64,000 bases of DNA from Tetracentron sinense (lineage: Eukaryota; Streptophyta; Magnoliopsida; Trochodendrales; Trochodendraceae), in NCBI GenBank assembly GCA_015143295.1, contig CM026556.1, forward strand, positions 17,050,547 through 17,114,546, given 5' to 3'. The notes beneath the pieces are model-generated. The model was not told where the DNA came from. It did no database searches and saw only the letters and a list, made by a program, of their open reading frames with translations. A program made the translations under genes and the position numbers. Shown here piece after piece: positions 1 through 10,012 of the stretch; the stretch's first letter is position 1, and every line of letters starts with the position of its first letter.

Positions 1-890
1 GACCCAAACCTTCCTACTTCACTACCAAGAACTCGGTTAATAGGCTGTGGAAACTAAAAGGTGAGGTGGATATCATAGCGCTGGAAAGCGGGTACTACCT
101 GTTCAAATTTTCGTGCTCGGAGGATAAAGAACGAATTCTAGAGGGTGGACCTTGGCGTGTTCGCCAAGCAGTTCTGATCCTCCGTGAGTGGATAGGCACC
201 TCAAGTTGGATAAGGTGGAGATAAATGACTTACCTATTTGGTTTCGACTGTACAATTTGCCAGTGTTCTTGTGGAATAGAGCTTGCTTAGGTGCTATAGG
301 CAGCTTTATTGGAACCCCTATCAGTGTTGATAGACCGACTCTAGCGCACAAGCGAATGGACTATGCTAGAGTATCTATTGCAGTTACAGGGGACAAAGAA
401 TTGCCGAAAGAAATACGATTTAGTCTGAATGGTAGCGAGGACATCCATATTAATATTGAATATGATTGGAAACCTCCCCGCTGCGCCAGTTGTTGTGTGT
501 TTGGCCATTCCACTGGCCAATGCAGCCCCGCTCAAAGGAGGGATGGACATGATGGAGGGAAAGGCCAAGCGTAGAAGTCGGAGTCGATCCCGCATGCCTG
601 TACCTAAAACCAAATGGACTGTTGTACAACATAACAAGGCTCCTGCTAAGAGGGGAACTGAAAATGAGGAAGGGATGGTGCAGTCAAATGAGAATGACAA
701 GGTGGTGGAGGATTCAAATGTAATAGAACAGTTGGTGGAAACAGAAGCTACCGCAGTGGCACAAGATCGTACGAGGGGAGACAAGGATATGGAACCATGG
801 ACAATCCTGCCTATAACTACCAAAAGGCAGGTTTTACCTAAGGGGCTACAATCAAGGGTGGATAGTCCTATTCGGTTTGCAGTGCTATAG
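1..890 (+). pseudogene. LINE copy 1 ORF1 (DUF4283 / zinc-knuckle nucleic-acid-binding protein), frameshifted
   Basis: ORF1 proteins of plant L1 elements bind the element RNA. The first ~190 bases read as the end of a DUF4283-like fold, with the motif FKFSCSEDKERILEGGPW. A frameshift near 188-200 moves the reading frame, which then runs from about 188 to 574. This second part includes DLPIWFRLYNLP and a knuckle of the form CX2CX4HX4C (CASCCVFGHSTGQC). A further frame change near 540 leads into a basic and acidic low-complexity tail ending at a stop at 890. The knuckle and the DUF4283 motifs are visible; the RNA-binding role comes from the family. The start codon is outside the window. Confidence 0.82.
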
Positions 891-1118
891 AGCACGGTGA
901 AAATCCTCTCGAACCTGACAGCTCAGGTCTTTGTGACCAGGGGGGAGAGCGGCTTGAAAACCGAGGGTACTCTCTGATGGAAAAAATTCAGCTCGGTCAG
1001 GAGCATGCTCATATGGGCAGTGGTATTGAGGGTGCTGTAGGCACTAGTGTAGATATTCCCAGAACCTAAATGTAGGGGTTGGGCGTGGTCGTTTTGTTTT
1101 GTCGTATCTTGCTTCTGT
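891..1118 (+). other. LINE copy 1 spacer between ORF1 and ORF2
   Basis: This stretch lies between the ORF1 stop and the first recognisable endonuclease codons. It has no domain that I recognise. It may be degraded ORF1 C-terminus plus the inter-ORF spacer. Confidence 0.5.
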
Positions 1119-1897
1119 TATCTATGTTGCTTAGTTCCTGGAATGTTAGAGGGCTCAATAGCTCTCTCAGGCAGAAAGACACTATTGATTTTTTGAACAA
1201 AACCAAGGTTAGTTTTGCTGGTCTACTTGAAACAAAAATCAGGGAGGAGAATGCTAGCAAAGTTATGAAGAAGCTAGCGCCTACGTGGGTGCGCATTGAT
1301 AATTACTCTATTGTGCCGAATGGCAGGATCTGGATCATATGGGATACCGCGCAGCTAACGGTCACCCCATTGCACATCGCTGACCAATTTATACACTGCA
1401 TGGTCATTAAAACGAATTGGACATCCCCCATTATGGTTACTATCGTGTACAGCTCTAACTTATTCTCCCAATGGGAAAACCTGTGGAGGGGAATATCCGG
1501 ATTTGCGAGATCCCATAGTATTGCCTGGATGGTTCTTGGCGACTTCAATACTACCCTTTATAGCTCAGAAAAAAGGGGTGGTAATCGTGTGCCACAAAGA
1601 TTCCTGCAACCGGGGCTGAGCTGCTTGGATGATGCGAATTTAGTTGACCTTAAATGGAAGGGAGGCATGTTCTCGTGGTCGAATGGAAGCATTGGACCAG
1701 GTCGTATTTCTTGCAAACTGGACAGATGTCTTGTCAATCCAGAATGGAATCAGAGATTTCCTGAAGCTGAGGCTTTTTTAAGGGTGGGAATACATCTGAT
1801 CACTCCCAGATTGTTGCTAGGTTCAATTTTGGGACTCAAAGATCTGGTAAGTCCTCCAAGTTTTATAATTTTTGGACCACTCATGAAGATTTCCTAG
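1119..1897 (+). pseudogene. LINE copy 1 ORF2 endonuclease domain (EEP/APE-like)
   Basis: The N-terminal domain of ORF2 nicks target DNA to prime reverse transcription. The diagnostic blocks are present in order: SWNVRGLN at the start, LLETK about 40 residues later, and LGDFNT with the catalytic Asp and Asn. Near 1790 the reading frame slips. The final SDHS block, with the catalytic His, appears in another frame at about 1795-1806, so the frame that contains the first blocks runs on without meaning to 1897. The family assignment is secure. The frameshift makes the domain inactive as annotated, unless it is a sequencing error. The residues listed are visible in the sequence; the nicking function is known from L1 elements. 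Confidence 0.88.
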
Positions 1898-3306
1898 CTA
1901 TTGTTTCTGAAGCCTGGACTACAGAGGTGCGTGGGACACCTATGTTTAAGCTTGTTTCAAAACTACGGGCTGTCAAAATGGCTCTCAAAGATTGGAGTTG
2001 TAGAACGTTTGGGCATATCCAAAAACAGGTGGCTAAATGCAGGGCAAAGTTGGAAGAGATCACCATCAAGCTTAATTTGGAACCAAATAGTGCGCCTATC
2101 CAGTTGGACCATCGGACTACTAAACATAAACTGGCTGAGCTCCTTAAATGGGAAGAAGCCGAATTAAGGCAAAAATCCCGTGTAACTTGGTTAAAACTTG
2201 GTGACTCCAACAGTGCTTTTTTCTATAAATCTCTTTGTGCCCGGAGAAGCCGGAATAGAATCGATTCTATCCATGATCGTGGGGGAACCATCATTACGGA
2301 CCCGCAACAGATTGCTAGAGAAGCAGTTCATTACTTCTCCAATACCTTACAAGGTAATCATAGTGAAAACCAGGTCCGATTTGAATTTCCTACCATTAAC
2401 TCCTTAAACAGGGATGAGCAAAACTTGCTGTGCGGTCCTATCTTGAAGGATGAGATAAAAGCCTCAATATTTAGTTCTGATGGCGAGAAAGCACCAGGCC
2501 CAGATAGTTTTACTGCAAAATTCTTCCAACACTGCCGGACTATTGTAAGCCAAGATGTATCGAGAGCAATTCTTAGTTTCTTTGAAAGCGGGAAGCTATT
2601 GGGGGAGATGAATGCTACGTTCATATCCTTAATTCCTAAAGTTGATAGGCCATGCTCATTTAGTGACTTTCGACCGATCTCTATGTGCAATGTCATTTAC
2701 AGATGCATCTCCAAAATCTTGGTTCGTCGAATGCAGGTTGTGATGCCTTCTATAGTTGGACCAAGCCGGTCTGCATTTATTAAAGGGCCCCGGATTACGG
2801 ATAATATATTGTTGTGCCAAAGCCTAGTCCATAACTACCACTTTCACAAAGGCAAGCCGAGAATTGCAATAAAACTAGACTTACAGAAAGCATATGACTC
2901 GGTGAGCTGGAAATTCCTTGAGGAAGCAATGGCAACTATGGGGTTCCCTGGGATCTTTATTGACCGCATCATGGCTTTGATCACGGGAGCAAAATTTGCC
3001 GTGATGATTAATGGAAATAGGGAGGGATTCTTTGGTTGTGGTCGGGGATTAAGACAAGGGGATCCCGTCTCTCCATACCTTTTTATGATAGTTATGCAGG
3101 TTCTTTCGCATGAACTCGACTCTAGAGTGCGTGCAGGGTTAATCAAGCCACACCCTTTCTGCACTACTCCTTTGATTACTCACCTATGTTTCGCTGACGA
3201 TATTATTATTTTTTCTGAAGCCAATATTGGGTCTATTACAAGTATCAAAGCAACTCTTGACAGCTTCAAAATCTCTGGCCTTAATGTCAACACCAGCAAA
3301 TCGTAA
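1800..3306 (+). pseudogene. LINE copy 1 ORF2 reverse transcriptase domain, premature stop
   Basis: This is the reverse transcriptase core of a non-LTR element. It includes the approach region (KAPGPDSFTAKFFQ), LIPKVDRP, FRPISMCNVIYRCISKIL, AFIKGPRITDNIL, KLDLQKAYDSVSWKFL with a catalytic Asp, GLRQGDPVSPYLF, and the catalytic FADD box near 3193-3204. The frame is closed by TAA at 3304-3306 directly after NTSKS. LINE RT normally continues here without a break, and homologous sequence resumes in the same frame immediately after the stop. The reading frame is otherwise long and intact from about 1800. Confidence 0.93.
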
Positions 3307-4002
3307 TTTTTTGTAAGTAATGTGACCAGCAGAAACCTCCATTTGATTGAGCGTATCCTTTGCATAAACAAAGGCAGACTACCAGTGAGATATCTCGGAG
3401 TTCCTTTATCTACTACCCGGCTTACGAAGAGAGACTGCACTCCTCTTGTTGAGAAGATTCAGGCTCGTATGGCTTCATGGAAACATAGAAGTCTATCCTA
3501 TGCAGGGAGGATAGAACTTATCAAGGCTGTTTTGAGTGGCTTTCCATTATTCTGGTGCAATGTGTTTTTGTTACCTAAAGCCACATCTCGAACTATAGAG
3601 AGTATATTTGCTGGATTCCTATGGGGAGGAGTTGATATGGATAAACGGTGTCACAAGGTAGCTTGGAGTAACATTTGTATGCCGCGTTCCGAAGGGGGCC
3701 TTGGCTTGAGGCGAGTGGAAGATTGGAATAAAAGTGCCCTTATGAGAAGGGTGTGGGAGCTGGCCTGTAACAACGAATCTATTTGGGTTCGGTGGTTCTA
3801 CAGCAAATACTTGAGGAGCAACTCTGTTTGGACCATGAACATGCCATCTTCGCCATCATGGAGTATTCGAAGTATTCTAAATGTACGGCACCTGTCTGAG
3901 CGTGCAGTAACACATTTGATTGGGAATGGGCAATCTACATGGGTTTGGTTGGACCCTTGGCATCCTCGAGGTATTCTTCTTACACCAAAACTGGCACCTT
4001 AG
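3307..4002 (+). pseudogene. LINE copy 1 ORF2 RT thumb and connector region
   Basis: This continues ORF2 after the stop at 3304. It contains the conserved plant LINE block YLGVPLSTTRL, then SYAGRIELIKAVLSGFPLFWCN, and WSNICMPRSEGGLGLRRVEDWNKS split over the thumb and connector. The frame ends at 4002 because of a shift near 3985-4005; the homologous protein continues in the frame that runs to 4957. The assignment rests on these blocks, which recur in the LINE copies at 5.6-7.6 kb and 9.5-14.6 kb of this window. Confidence 0.85.
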
Positions 4003-4755
4003 CCTTCCTATGAATGGTATTAACAGGAGTGCTACTATTGACGCCTTACGAGATGGGAGTAGTTGGGATCTTCCTATCCCCACTGAGCCAGAACTTTTTG
4101 AGGCTTGGGATGAGATTAATTATATCCAAACCATGGCTCCTGACATTGCAGACAAAATAATATGGAAACCAGATCACCATGGTGTCTTCACGCTTATTTC
4201 GGCCTGGGAGTCTATTAGACCTGGAAATGGGATGGTTCGATGGCATGAATTAACTTGGTACACAGGAAACATTCCTCGGCATTCTTTCATTCTATGGATG
4301 GCTATAAAGGAGGCGCTGATGACGAGAGACAAGTTACTCCGTTGGGGTGTCATAAATGATGACAGGTGCTTACTTTGCAATGGATCCCATGAAGACCACT
4401 CTCATTTGTTTATGTTATGTCCTTTTTCCATCAGCATTTGGAATGCTTTAGCCCAAAAAATCCAGGTGCGACCTCGTTACTTCCCTACTTTCAATGACAT
4501 GATCAAATGGTATAGCCGGAGGTGGAGTGGTAAGAGTTTTGCTAATCGGATCCGAAAGGTGGTTTTAGGAGCTTTTGTGTACCATATTTGGTGGGAGAGG
4601 AACCGAAGGAGGGTTAATAATATTCTAATGCAAGCTGATTTTGTTATTTACAATATTATGGAGGAAGTATCCCTCAAGTTTGGTGGAGACTTGAATCAAG
4701 TTAATGACTGCCCTCGGAACAGATCCATTGCAGACAACTGGAACTTAAGGCTGAG
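3990..4755 (+). pseudogene. LINE copy 1 ORF2 zf-RVT (zinc-binding) region
   Basis: This part of ORF2 carries the zf-RVT domain typical of plant LINEs, downstream of the polymerase. Visible motifs are IIWKPDHHGVFTLISAWESI, then IPRHSFILWMAIKEALMTRD, and a Cys/His cluster beginning CLLCNGSHEDHSHLF and ending in MLCPFS. The role of this zinc-binding region is thought to be in nucleic-acid binding during integration; this comes from the family, not from this sequence. The frame is continuous from about 3990 and runs past the domain to 4957. Confidence 0.85.
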
Positions 4756-5282
4756 ATGGAGAACAAAAAAACCATTACCTGGGTCTCTTGGCTGCCTCCC
4801 GAACCGGGTGTTATTACAGTTAATACGGATGGAGTCTTGTCACCAACTCACCACGGCTATGGATGCATTTTTCGAAATCACAATGGTGTTGTGGTTCATG
4901 CTTTTGCCGGGACTAGTAACTCAAACTCGATTCTGGATTTGGAGCTCCTGGCCGTGAGAAGGGTCTTGAAGAAGCCACTCGATTGCATTTGATGAGTATC
5001 CAGGTGGAATCTGACTCCTCTTGGGCGGTGTGCTGTATATCCAAAGCATGTGTATGGCCTTGGAAATCTACCAATGTTCTGATGGATATTGAAGTCCTAA
5101 TTAGAAGCTTTGACAGGTTTTCCATTAGATTTGTGCCGCGTGAAACAAACAAGGCTGCTGACTTCCTCTCTAAGTTTTGTAGCTCTCCTAGTGAGATTTT
5201 CCTTTCTACTGATGAATTTCCCCTAACTCTAGCTAAAATTATTAGTGATGATGCTAGGGGCCATCAGTATTTAAAGATGTAA
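4756..5282 (+). pseudogene. LINE copy 1 ORF2 RNase H domain, frameshifted
   Basis: The C-terminal RNase H would remove the RNA strand of the cDNA hybrid. The start of the domain is visible as a Trp/Pro-rich lead and VNTDGVL with the first catalytic Asp (4756-4992). The frame slips near 4960-4985. The second half (4983-5282) has VESDSSWAV with an acidic residue and PRETNKAADFLSKF, the usual Asp near the end, and finishes with a stop at 5280-5282. The two halves match the same regions of LINE copies 2 and 3. Confidence 0.85.
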
Positions 5283-5307
5283 TTTGTTTGGTTTAATTTA
5301 CCTGGTC

Positions 5308-5324
5308 GGGGTCTGCCTAACCCC
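5308..5324 (+). other. Conserved 3' UTR hairpin of LINE copy 1
   Basis: GGGGT (5308-5312) can pair with ACCCC (5320-5324) around a 7-nt loop, just upstream of the A-tract. The same hairpin is present at the same place in LINE copy 2 (5655-5671, minus strand) and in the 208-bp LINE at 27.5 kb. In stringent-type L1 elements such a 3' hairpin is recognised by the element's own RT; that role is inferred here. Confidence 0.7.
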
Positions 5325-5349
5325 AGCTTTCCTCCCCCCAAAAAAAAAA

Positions 5350-5632
5350 TCCAAACGGGGTCGGATTTCAATGTTGTTTCCTCTAACGCTTGTATTTCGA
5401 CACAACATAAGTGTGAGAATTCGTTTTGATTGAATCTGAGGTCGTTAGCCCGATTTGGGCACCGAGAGGCCAAAATCCATACTCAAAAAGTATACTTCGG
5501 CCTAAACCTATAAATGCGCAGCAAATCCAAACCGGGGGTAAGATTTCGATGTCATTTCTTTTAACGCGACTATGTCAACCCAGCCTAAGTGTGGGAATGC
5601 ATTTCAATGGAATCCATAGTCGTTTGCCTGAT
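5350..5632. repeat. ~180-bp satellite, about 1.5 monomers between two LINEs
   Basis: The sequence has the satellite landmarks: a variant of CTTAGAAAGTATACTTCGGC, AAATCCAAACCGGGGGT, and AAGTGTGAGAATTCG. It belongs to the monomer subtype also found near 15.3, 26.7, 33.3, 34.5 and 36.6 kb (GCGCAGCAAATCC variant). It is bounded by the A-tract of LINE copy 1 and the T-tract of LINE copy 2. Confidence 0.93.
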
Positions 5633-7562
5633 TTTTTTTTTTGGAGGGCAAGCTGGGGTTAGGCAGACCCCGACCAAATAAAATAAATAGGCGAAAATTA
5701 CAATCTAAGGAATTTGAAACCCAATCTGTCCTTAAACAATAGGGAGAACAGATCAGGGGGAAAATCCCTTGGTAAGAGAATAATAGAACAATTTAGATTA
5801 CAAAATTTCGCTAAGAAGTCTGCTCCTGCATTACTTTCCCTCCAGATGTGATGAACGGAATGAGATTTAAATCTGGACAGCTTTTGAATGCATCTAGTGA
5901 CTAAATTTTGAAGATACCATGGTGGATCGCTAGTAGACTGAAGGTAGCGAGTAGCCTGTAATGAATCTGAGTCGATGGATATGTGCTGGATACCGTGGGT
6001 GAGCGCTAGATCAATACCTCTTTCTATCGCCATGATATCCAACTTTAAGATGTCTGTTTCTGCCACACCTGCCGCGAAAGCTAGAAGCAGATATCCATTT
6101 CAATCTCGAATAAGACCTCCGAAGCCCGCTGCTCCATTTCGAATGGAACCATCACTATTGAGAACCCAATGATTCGGAGGGGGCGGAGACCACTTGCACC
6201 AGATTTCAGATTTCCTGTGGAGCTTCGAGTTTATCTGCCATGAAAGGAGGAATTCCCTATTTGAAGCAGAGTCTTCCACTAGCACATTTAAGGCCTCAGT
6301 CTTAAGCCTGGTGTCAGCGGTAATTAGGCCAATTAGAGAGTCCACCGGCTTGAATGAATTAGAAAAAATGCGGTTTTTTTGTTCACTCCAAATGCGATAT
6401 ATAGTAGCGCTGAAAGCAATTCTCTTGACGTTTTGAATAAGTTGCATACCATGAAATTCTTTGGCGGCCCATTCCACTTCACGATTCCAAGGAAGAATCT
6501 GCCTGGAAGAGTAACGACAAAGGCTAAGAATTGATCTCCATATTTGGGATGTGAATTGACATTCAAAAAACAAATGTTGGAGACTCTCAGAGGAAGTCCA
6601 ACAGAAAATGCATCGGGAGTGAGTGATGATATTTAGGGAGAGAAGGCGATCCTGAGTTTGAAGTTTGTTGGACATGGCTAGCCACAAAATAAATGAATGT
6701 CTTGGAATGTATTGGCCCGACCACGCCAGACTCCACCAAGACATAAGAGGATTGCGCACTCTGATGCTATCCCAGGCAGATTTGAGGGAGTATTGACCTT
6801 TGGGGTTGGGCTTCCAAATTACTCGATCAGAAGGTAAGGAAGCATTGATATCCACCAGTTGAAGTTCATTCCAAACTGATAACAGATCTGCAGAAATCAC
6901 TGGGGGAGGATTCCAGGTAAAATCGGATATAATAGATCCCACCAAAGCATCGCGCGGAAGACTTGAGTCGTATTGTAGTCGATCTCCAAATTGCTTAGAT
7001 AAAATGCCCATTGGATGCCACGGATCATGCCAGAGAGAGGTCTTGGATCCATTAGTTATGGAATGAGTGATTAAGTTTTCTGCAACTTCGCGAGATTGAA
7101 GAATCTTCCGCCAACTCCAAGAGCAATCTGTGGGAATTGTCATAGTCCAGAAGAATTTGTTGCGAATGAGTTTCTTGGAGCACCATCTTACCCATAGATT
7201 GTCCGAATGAGATGCTATTGCCCAAACTTGTCGCAAAATACCAGATTTATTCCAGTCTGAAAGCTTACGAAGGCCTAGTCCTCCTTCTTGTTTTGGGCAG
7301 CAAACAGATGACCAAGCTATGGGGTAAATTTTGTTTCGGAGATCACTGCCAGACCATAGGAAGCGGCAACATATTTGTTCTATTTGCTTCGAGATTGATT
7401 TGGGAAGGATAAGAAGTTTGATCCAGTAAATATGCAAACTATTCAGGACTGATTTGATAAGTTCCACCCGACCAGCATAAGATAAGAAGATAGCCTTCCA
7501 GTTTTGAACTTTGCTGAGAATTCGATCAAGCAATGGTTGACAAGCAGATGCAGAGAGGCGTT
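5633..7562 (-). mobile_element. L1-type LINE copy 2, 5'-truncated, inserted in satellite
   Basis: A minus-strand LINE begins on the plus strand with a T-tract (5632-5642), which is its 3' A-tail. The 3' hairpin follows, then RNase H, zf-RVT and RT thumb sequence. It stops abruptly within the RT thumb near 7562, where satellite resumes at the matching place in the monomer (left flank ...GCCTGATTT, right flank ...TTAGAAACC). This is the usual 5' truncation of target-primed reverse transcription. I see no long target-site duplication; at most a few bases could be shared. Confidence 0.93.
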
Positions 7563-7572
7563 TAGAAACCAA
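5698..7572 (-). pseudogene. LINE copy 2 ORF2 C-terminal part (RT thumb, zf-RVT, RNase H), one stop codon
   Basis: A single frame runs from about 7562 to the stop at 5698 and is broken only by a TGA at 6100-6102. It covers the RT thumb (LSYAGRVELIKSVLNSL), the connector (CPKQEGGLGLRKLSDWNKSG), zf-RVT (CIFCWTSSESLQHLFFECQF) and RNase H. RNase H opens with WVLNSDGSIRNGAAGFGG just before the TGA and continues in the same frame to WRESNAGADFLAKF. Apart from the stop it is well preserved, so it is younger or better kept than copies 1 and 3. The ATG near 7572 comes from flanking satellite bases and is not a real start. Confidence 0.9.
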
Positions 7573-7699
7573 AGTCCATACTTAGAAAGTATACTTAGGC
7601 CTAAAGCTACAAACACGCACCAAATCCAAATCGGGTGTCGGATTTTGATGTCGTTTCTTCTAACGAGTGTATCACAACCCAACCTATGTGTGGATATTC
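7563..7699. repeat. Satellite fragment (less than one monomer)
   Basis: Satellite landmarks run from the end of LINE copy 2: CCATACTTAGAAAGTATACT, AAATCCAAATCGGGTGTCGG and CCCAACCTATGTGTGG. It ends at a direct junction with LTR sequence near 7697-7700, in the middle of a monomer. Confidence 0.9.
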
Positions 7700-8908
7700 C
7701 CACCTCTAACCATGATCTTGAAAACCTTTGTAAATCATGTCATGCATGCCGTGCTCGTGGGAATCGTGTACATACTTGCATTGGAAATTAAATATGACAT
7801 TTGGGTAATTCACAACACATATAACATCAATGATTGAGCAATGTAATATTCACATCATTTAGGGAAAGCAAGAAAACACACTATCATAGGCTCTAGCAAT
7901 ATCCATAATTTATTAGGCATGCATTTCCTAATTTACAATTCACTTTATTCACCTTGGCATTTCATCAAACATGGTGCATTCATTATTTATTAACCCTACA
8001 ACATGCTTTTCTAGGTGGGTTATGCTCACATCATACGTATTTGTTCATTATGGATACAATGCCCTCCCCATTTCATTCATCACATCATTTTACTCGGCAT
8101 CCAATCGCCTATTCAATCTCCATTCACCACGTTCACACTTCCAAACTCATAGCACATGTACAAAGGAAGGAAATAAAGGAAAAGAGGAGCTATAGCTAGG
8201 AGGGTAGCAAGAAGTACCGACCTTGAAGAAATGAGGAAGAAACCCCTTCCAAAAACGACCGTGAGGTGCTGCCCTAGTTTGGGGAACGCTCTCCACGGGT
8301 GCTTGAGCCGTGATCTAGGGTCTCAAAACCCCTTTGATTCTTCTCCAAAAGCAAAACCCTAGCTTAGGAAACCCTTTCTCCTCTCTTCTAATCCCCCAAA
8401 TCTTCTAAGTGTTGAGAATGAGCCGTAAAGGCTCGGGCGATCCTATATAAGAAAGGGTATAACACCCGAATGCCGAAAATGCCCTTAGTGAAAATTCTGC
8501 AAAACGCGAGGACCGAGCGATCGGTGTTTATGACATATCGATCGGTTGCCTACCGAGCGATCGGTGTGTTGACCGAGCTCTCGAGCAAAAATTAACTCTC
8601 TGGAAAAATTCCCCATACAAAAATCTTGACCAGTCGATAGCTACCGATCGATCGGTTTTGGACCGATCGATCGCTCTATGGACCGAGGCGATCGGTTGCC
8701 TGCAGGTCCAGACTGTTTTGGCCATATCTTTTGACTCGTTCGTCCGATTTTGACGATTCAACTTGCGTTGGGTTCGTACTTCGAAAAGGAACATTTCTAA
8801 CGTTTCGGAATTTTCAATTTCTTCCTTATTTATTAATTATTCCTCTTTAAAGGTAAAATAGCTATGAAAGTGTCATGCATTAAATGTGAAAAGGTCCGGG
8901 GCTCTACA
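7700..8908 (-). repeat. Partial LTR, GATC-palindrome subtype
   Basis: This is the promoter-side part of an LTR in minus orientation. It shares conserved blocks with the other LTRs: CACCTCTAACCATG, GGCATTTCATCAAACATGG, GACCTTGAAGAAATGAGG, and the end GGGGCTCTACA. Its variable module (about 8505-8710) has several copies of CGATCGGT-type palindromes, including ACCGATCGATCGGT at 8643-8656, in place of the 25-bp array found in the LTRs after 47.7 kb. It most closely resembles the solo LTR at 28779-30985. Confidence 0.87.
8442..8451 (-). promoter_or_regulatory. Candidate TATA box of the partial LTR
   Basis: On the minus strand the sequence reads CTTATATAGG, a good match to a plant TATA box. It lies between the palindrome-rich module and the conserved downstream block of the LTR, where an LTR promoter is expected. 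No expression evidence is available. Confidence 0.5.
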
Positions 8909-8922
8909 TCCTCCCCCCCTTA
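8909..8922 (-). other. Polypurine tract next to the LTR
   Basis: The minus strand reads a run of purines (AAGGGGGGGAGGA) directly before the LTR end TGTAGAGCCCC. This is the expected second-strand priming site of an LTR retrotransposon. The same tract adjoins the LTRs ending at 50378, 53558 and 56669. Confidence 0.8.
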
Positions 8923-9009
8923 CAAAAATTTCGTCCTCGAAATTTAAACGCTACTTGCATTACAAACCAAAAAGAAAATTACAAGTCATATACAAACTTA
9001 TACAAAAAC

Positions 9010-9518
9010 TCATTCAAATAATTCTGCGTACTTCGCTTTGACTTCGGCTTCACGCTCCCATGTAGCTTCTTCCCGAGCATGGTGTTGCCATTGCACAAGA
9101 ACCAAAGGGATTGTCTTGTTGCGAAGCACTTGATCTCTTCGATCCAAAATCTGAACCGGCTTTTCCATCAAGGTGAGGTCCTCTCGAATCTCCAACGGTT
9201 CCAAGTCTATGACATGCGAAGGATCCGCAATGTACTTCCGAAGCATAGACACATGGAAAACGTTGTGAACTGCGGTCATGTAAGGTGGGAGAGCTACCCT
9301 ATAAGCAACCTCACAAAGACTCGATCCCCAACCTGGAATTCCAAGTCCCTGCGGCGCGTGTCCGCATAACTTTTTTGGCGATCTTGAGCGGCTTTCAATC
9401 GATCTCGAATGACCTTAACTGTGGTTGCAGTTTGCTCAATCAACTCCGAACCAAGTACTTTCCTTTCTCCTACCTCATCCCAATAGAGAGGAGACCTACA
9501 ACTTCGCCCATACAACTC
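9010..9518 (-). pseudogene. Chromovirus integrase C-terminus with chromodomain-like tail, truncated and internally deleted
   Basis: The frame 9279-9010 encodes the end of the integrase: [33 protein letters not shown] and [16 protein letters not shown], the chromodomain-like tail of Tekay/Del elements. Upstream, 9294-9518 encodes [18 protein letters not shown] and [20 protein letters not shown]. Compared with the full copy at 56772-57812, more than 100 bases are missing near 9313, between two copies of a short TTCAC-like sequence. This removes the GPY/F region and changes the frame. The fragment ends at 9518 and is fused to LINE RNase H sequence. Confidence 0.85.
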
Positions 9519-10012
9519 CGCAGCCATGTTAGTTTCGCGCCAAAATGCTGCTCTGTGAAGACTTCTAATTCTTCCATTTTCCTTTGCGTGGCTGCCACCA
9601 GATTCCGGAGATGCAAAGGGGGGGGGGGGGGGGGGGCTATCTTGGAGAGGCACTTGGAATCATTTAGAGAATCAAAAGCTATAGCAATGTTGGAGAAGCC
9701 ATGCTCTTTGACTAAGTCCAAACCACGGTTGATAGCCATTATTTCCATCTTCAGAATATCATAATTAAGTAAGCCTTCGGCAAAAGCGAAAAGGGGAGTG
9801 CCTTGATGATCTTAGAATATACCTCCTTACCCCGCTAAGGTCGGTCGAACTGAGCCATCACAATTTAGCATCCATTTGTCTCTTGACGGGGGAGCCCAGG
9901 CGCACCAGATCGAAGGCTTGATGAAGAAAGTGCCTTTAATCTGCCATTGAGCTAGAAAATCATGGTTTGCTGCTGTATCTTCGATTGGAGGAGAGTGGCC
10001 AAGAAACTTCAT
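9519..10012 (-). pseudogene. LINE copy 3 RNase H, truncated
   Basis: The domain start is in 10012-9827, with WAPPSRDKWMLNCDGSVRP containing the first catalytic Asp. After a frame change it continues in 9748-9519 with MEIMAINRGLDLVKEHG (catalytic Glu) and IAFDSLNDSK (Asp). A run of 19 G (plus strand 9618-9636) is read as repeated Pro, and the frame changes again before FWRETNMAAE. The final Asp-containing block is cut at the junction with the gypsy fragment. Confidence 0.8.
9618..9636. repeat. Homopolymer run of 19 G
   Basis: An uninterrupted G-run lies inside the RNase H region of LINE copy 3. Neither LINE copy 1 nor copy 2 has one at this point. Confidence 0.95.

Larger units (their letters stand above)
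1..5349 (+). mobile_element. L1-type LINE retrotransposon, copy 1 (5' end outside window)
   Basis: A non-LTR retrotransposon reads left to right. In order it carries an ORF1 with a DUF4283-like region and a CCHC-type knuckle, then an ORF2 with endonuclease, reverse transcriptase, zf-RVT and RNase H regions. It ends in a short 3' UTR with a hairpin and an A-tract at 5340-5349. The domain order and the C-terminal RNase H identify the plant L1 clade. Satellite sequence begins immediately after the A-tract, so the element sits in the satellite array. The 5' end and the left target-site duplication lie outside the window. Several frameshifts and one stop codon show that it is no longer autonomous. 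Confidence 0.93.
7700..9518 (-). mobile_element. Fragment of a Tekay-like Ty3/gypsy chromovirus (partial LTR plus integrase tail)
   Basis: The left part (7700-8908) matches the inner and outer half of the LTRs at 28.8 kb and 47.7-64 kb and ends in GGGGCTCTACA. Next come the polypurine tract (8909-8922 on the minus strand) and coding sequence for the integrase C-terminus. The LTR start (TGTCGCGACC) and about 1 kb of adjacent LTR are missing on the left. On the right the integrase is cut at about 9518, where LINE sequence begins without a target-site duplication. It is therefore a doubly truncated fragment. Confidence 0.88.

Noticed and set aside
9294..9653. A functional integrase-RNase H fusion gene
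   Set aside because: The in-frame fusion joins two truncated, decayed fragments; it has no promoter, complete domain or sign of conservation.
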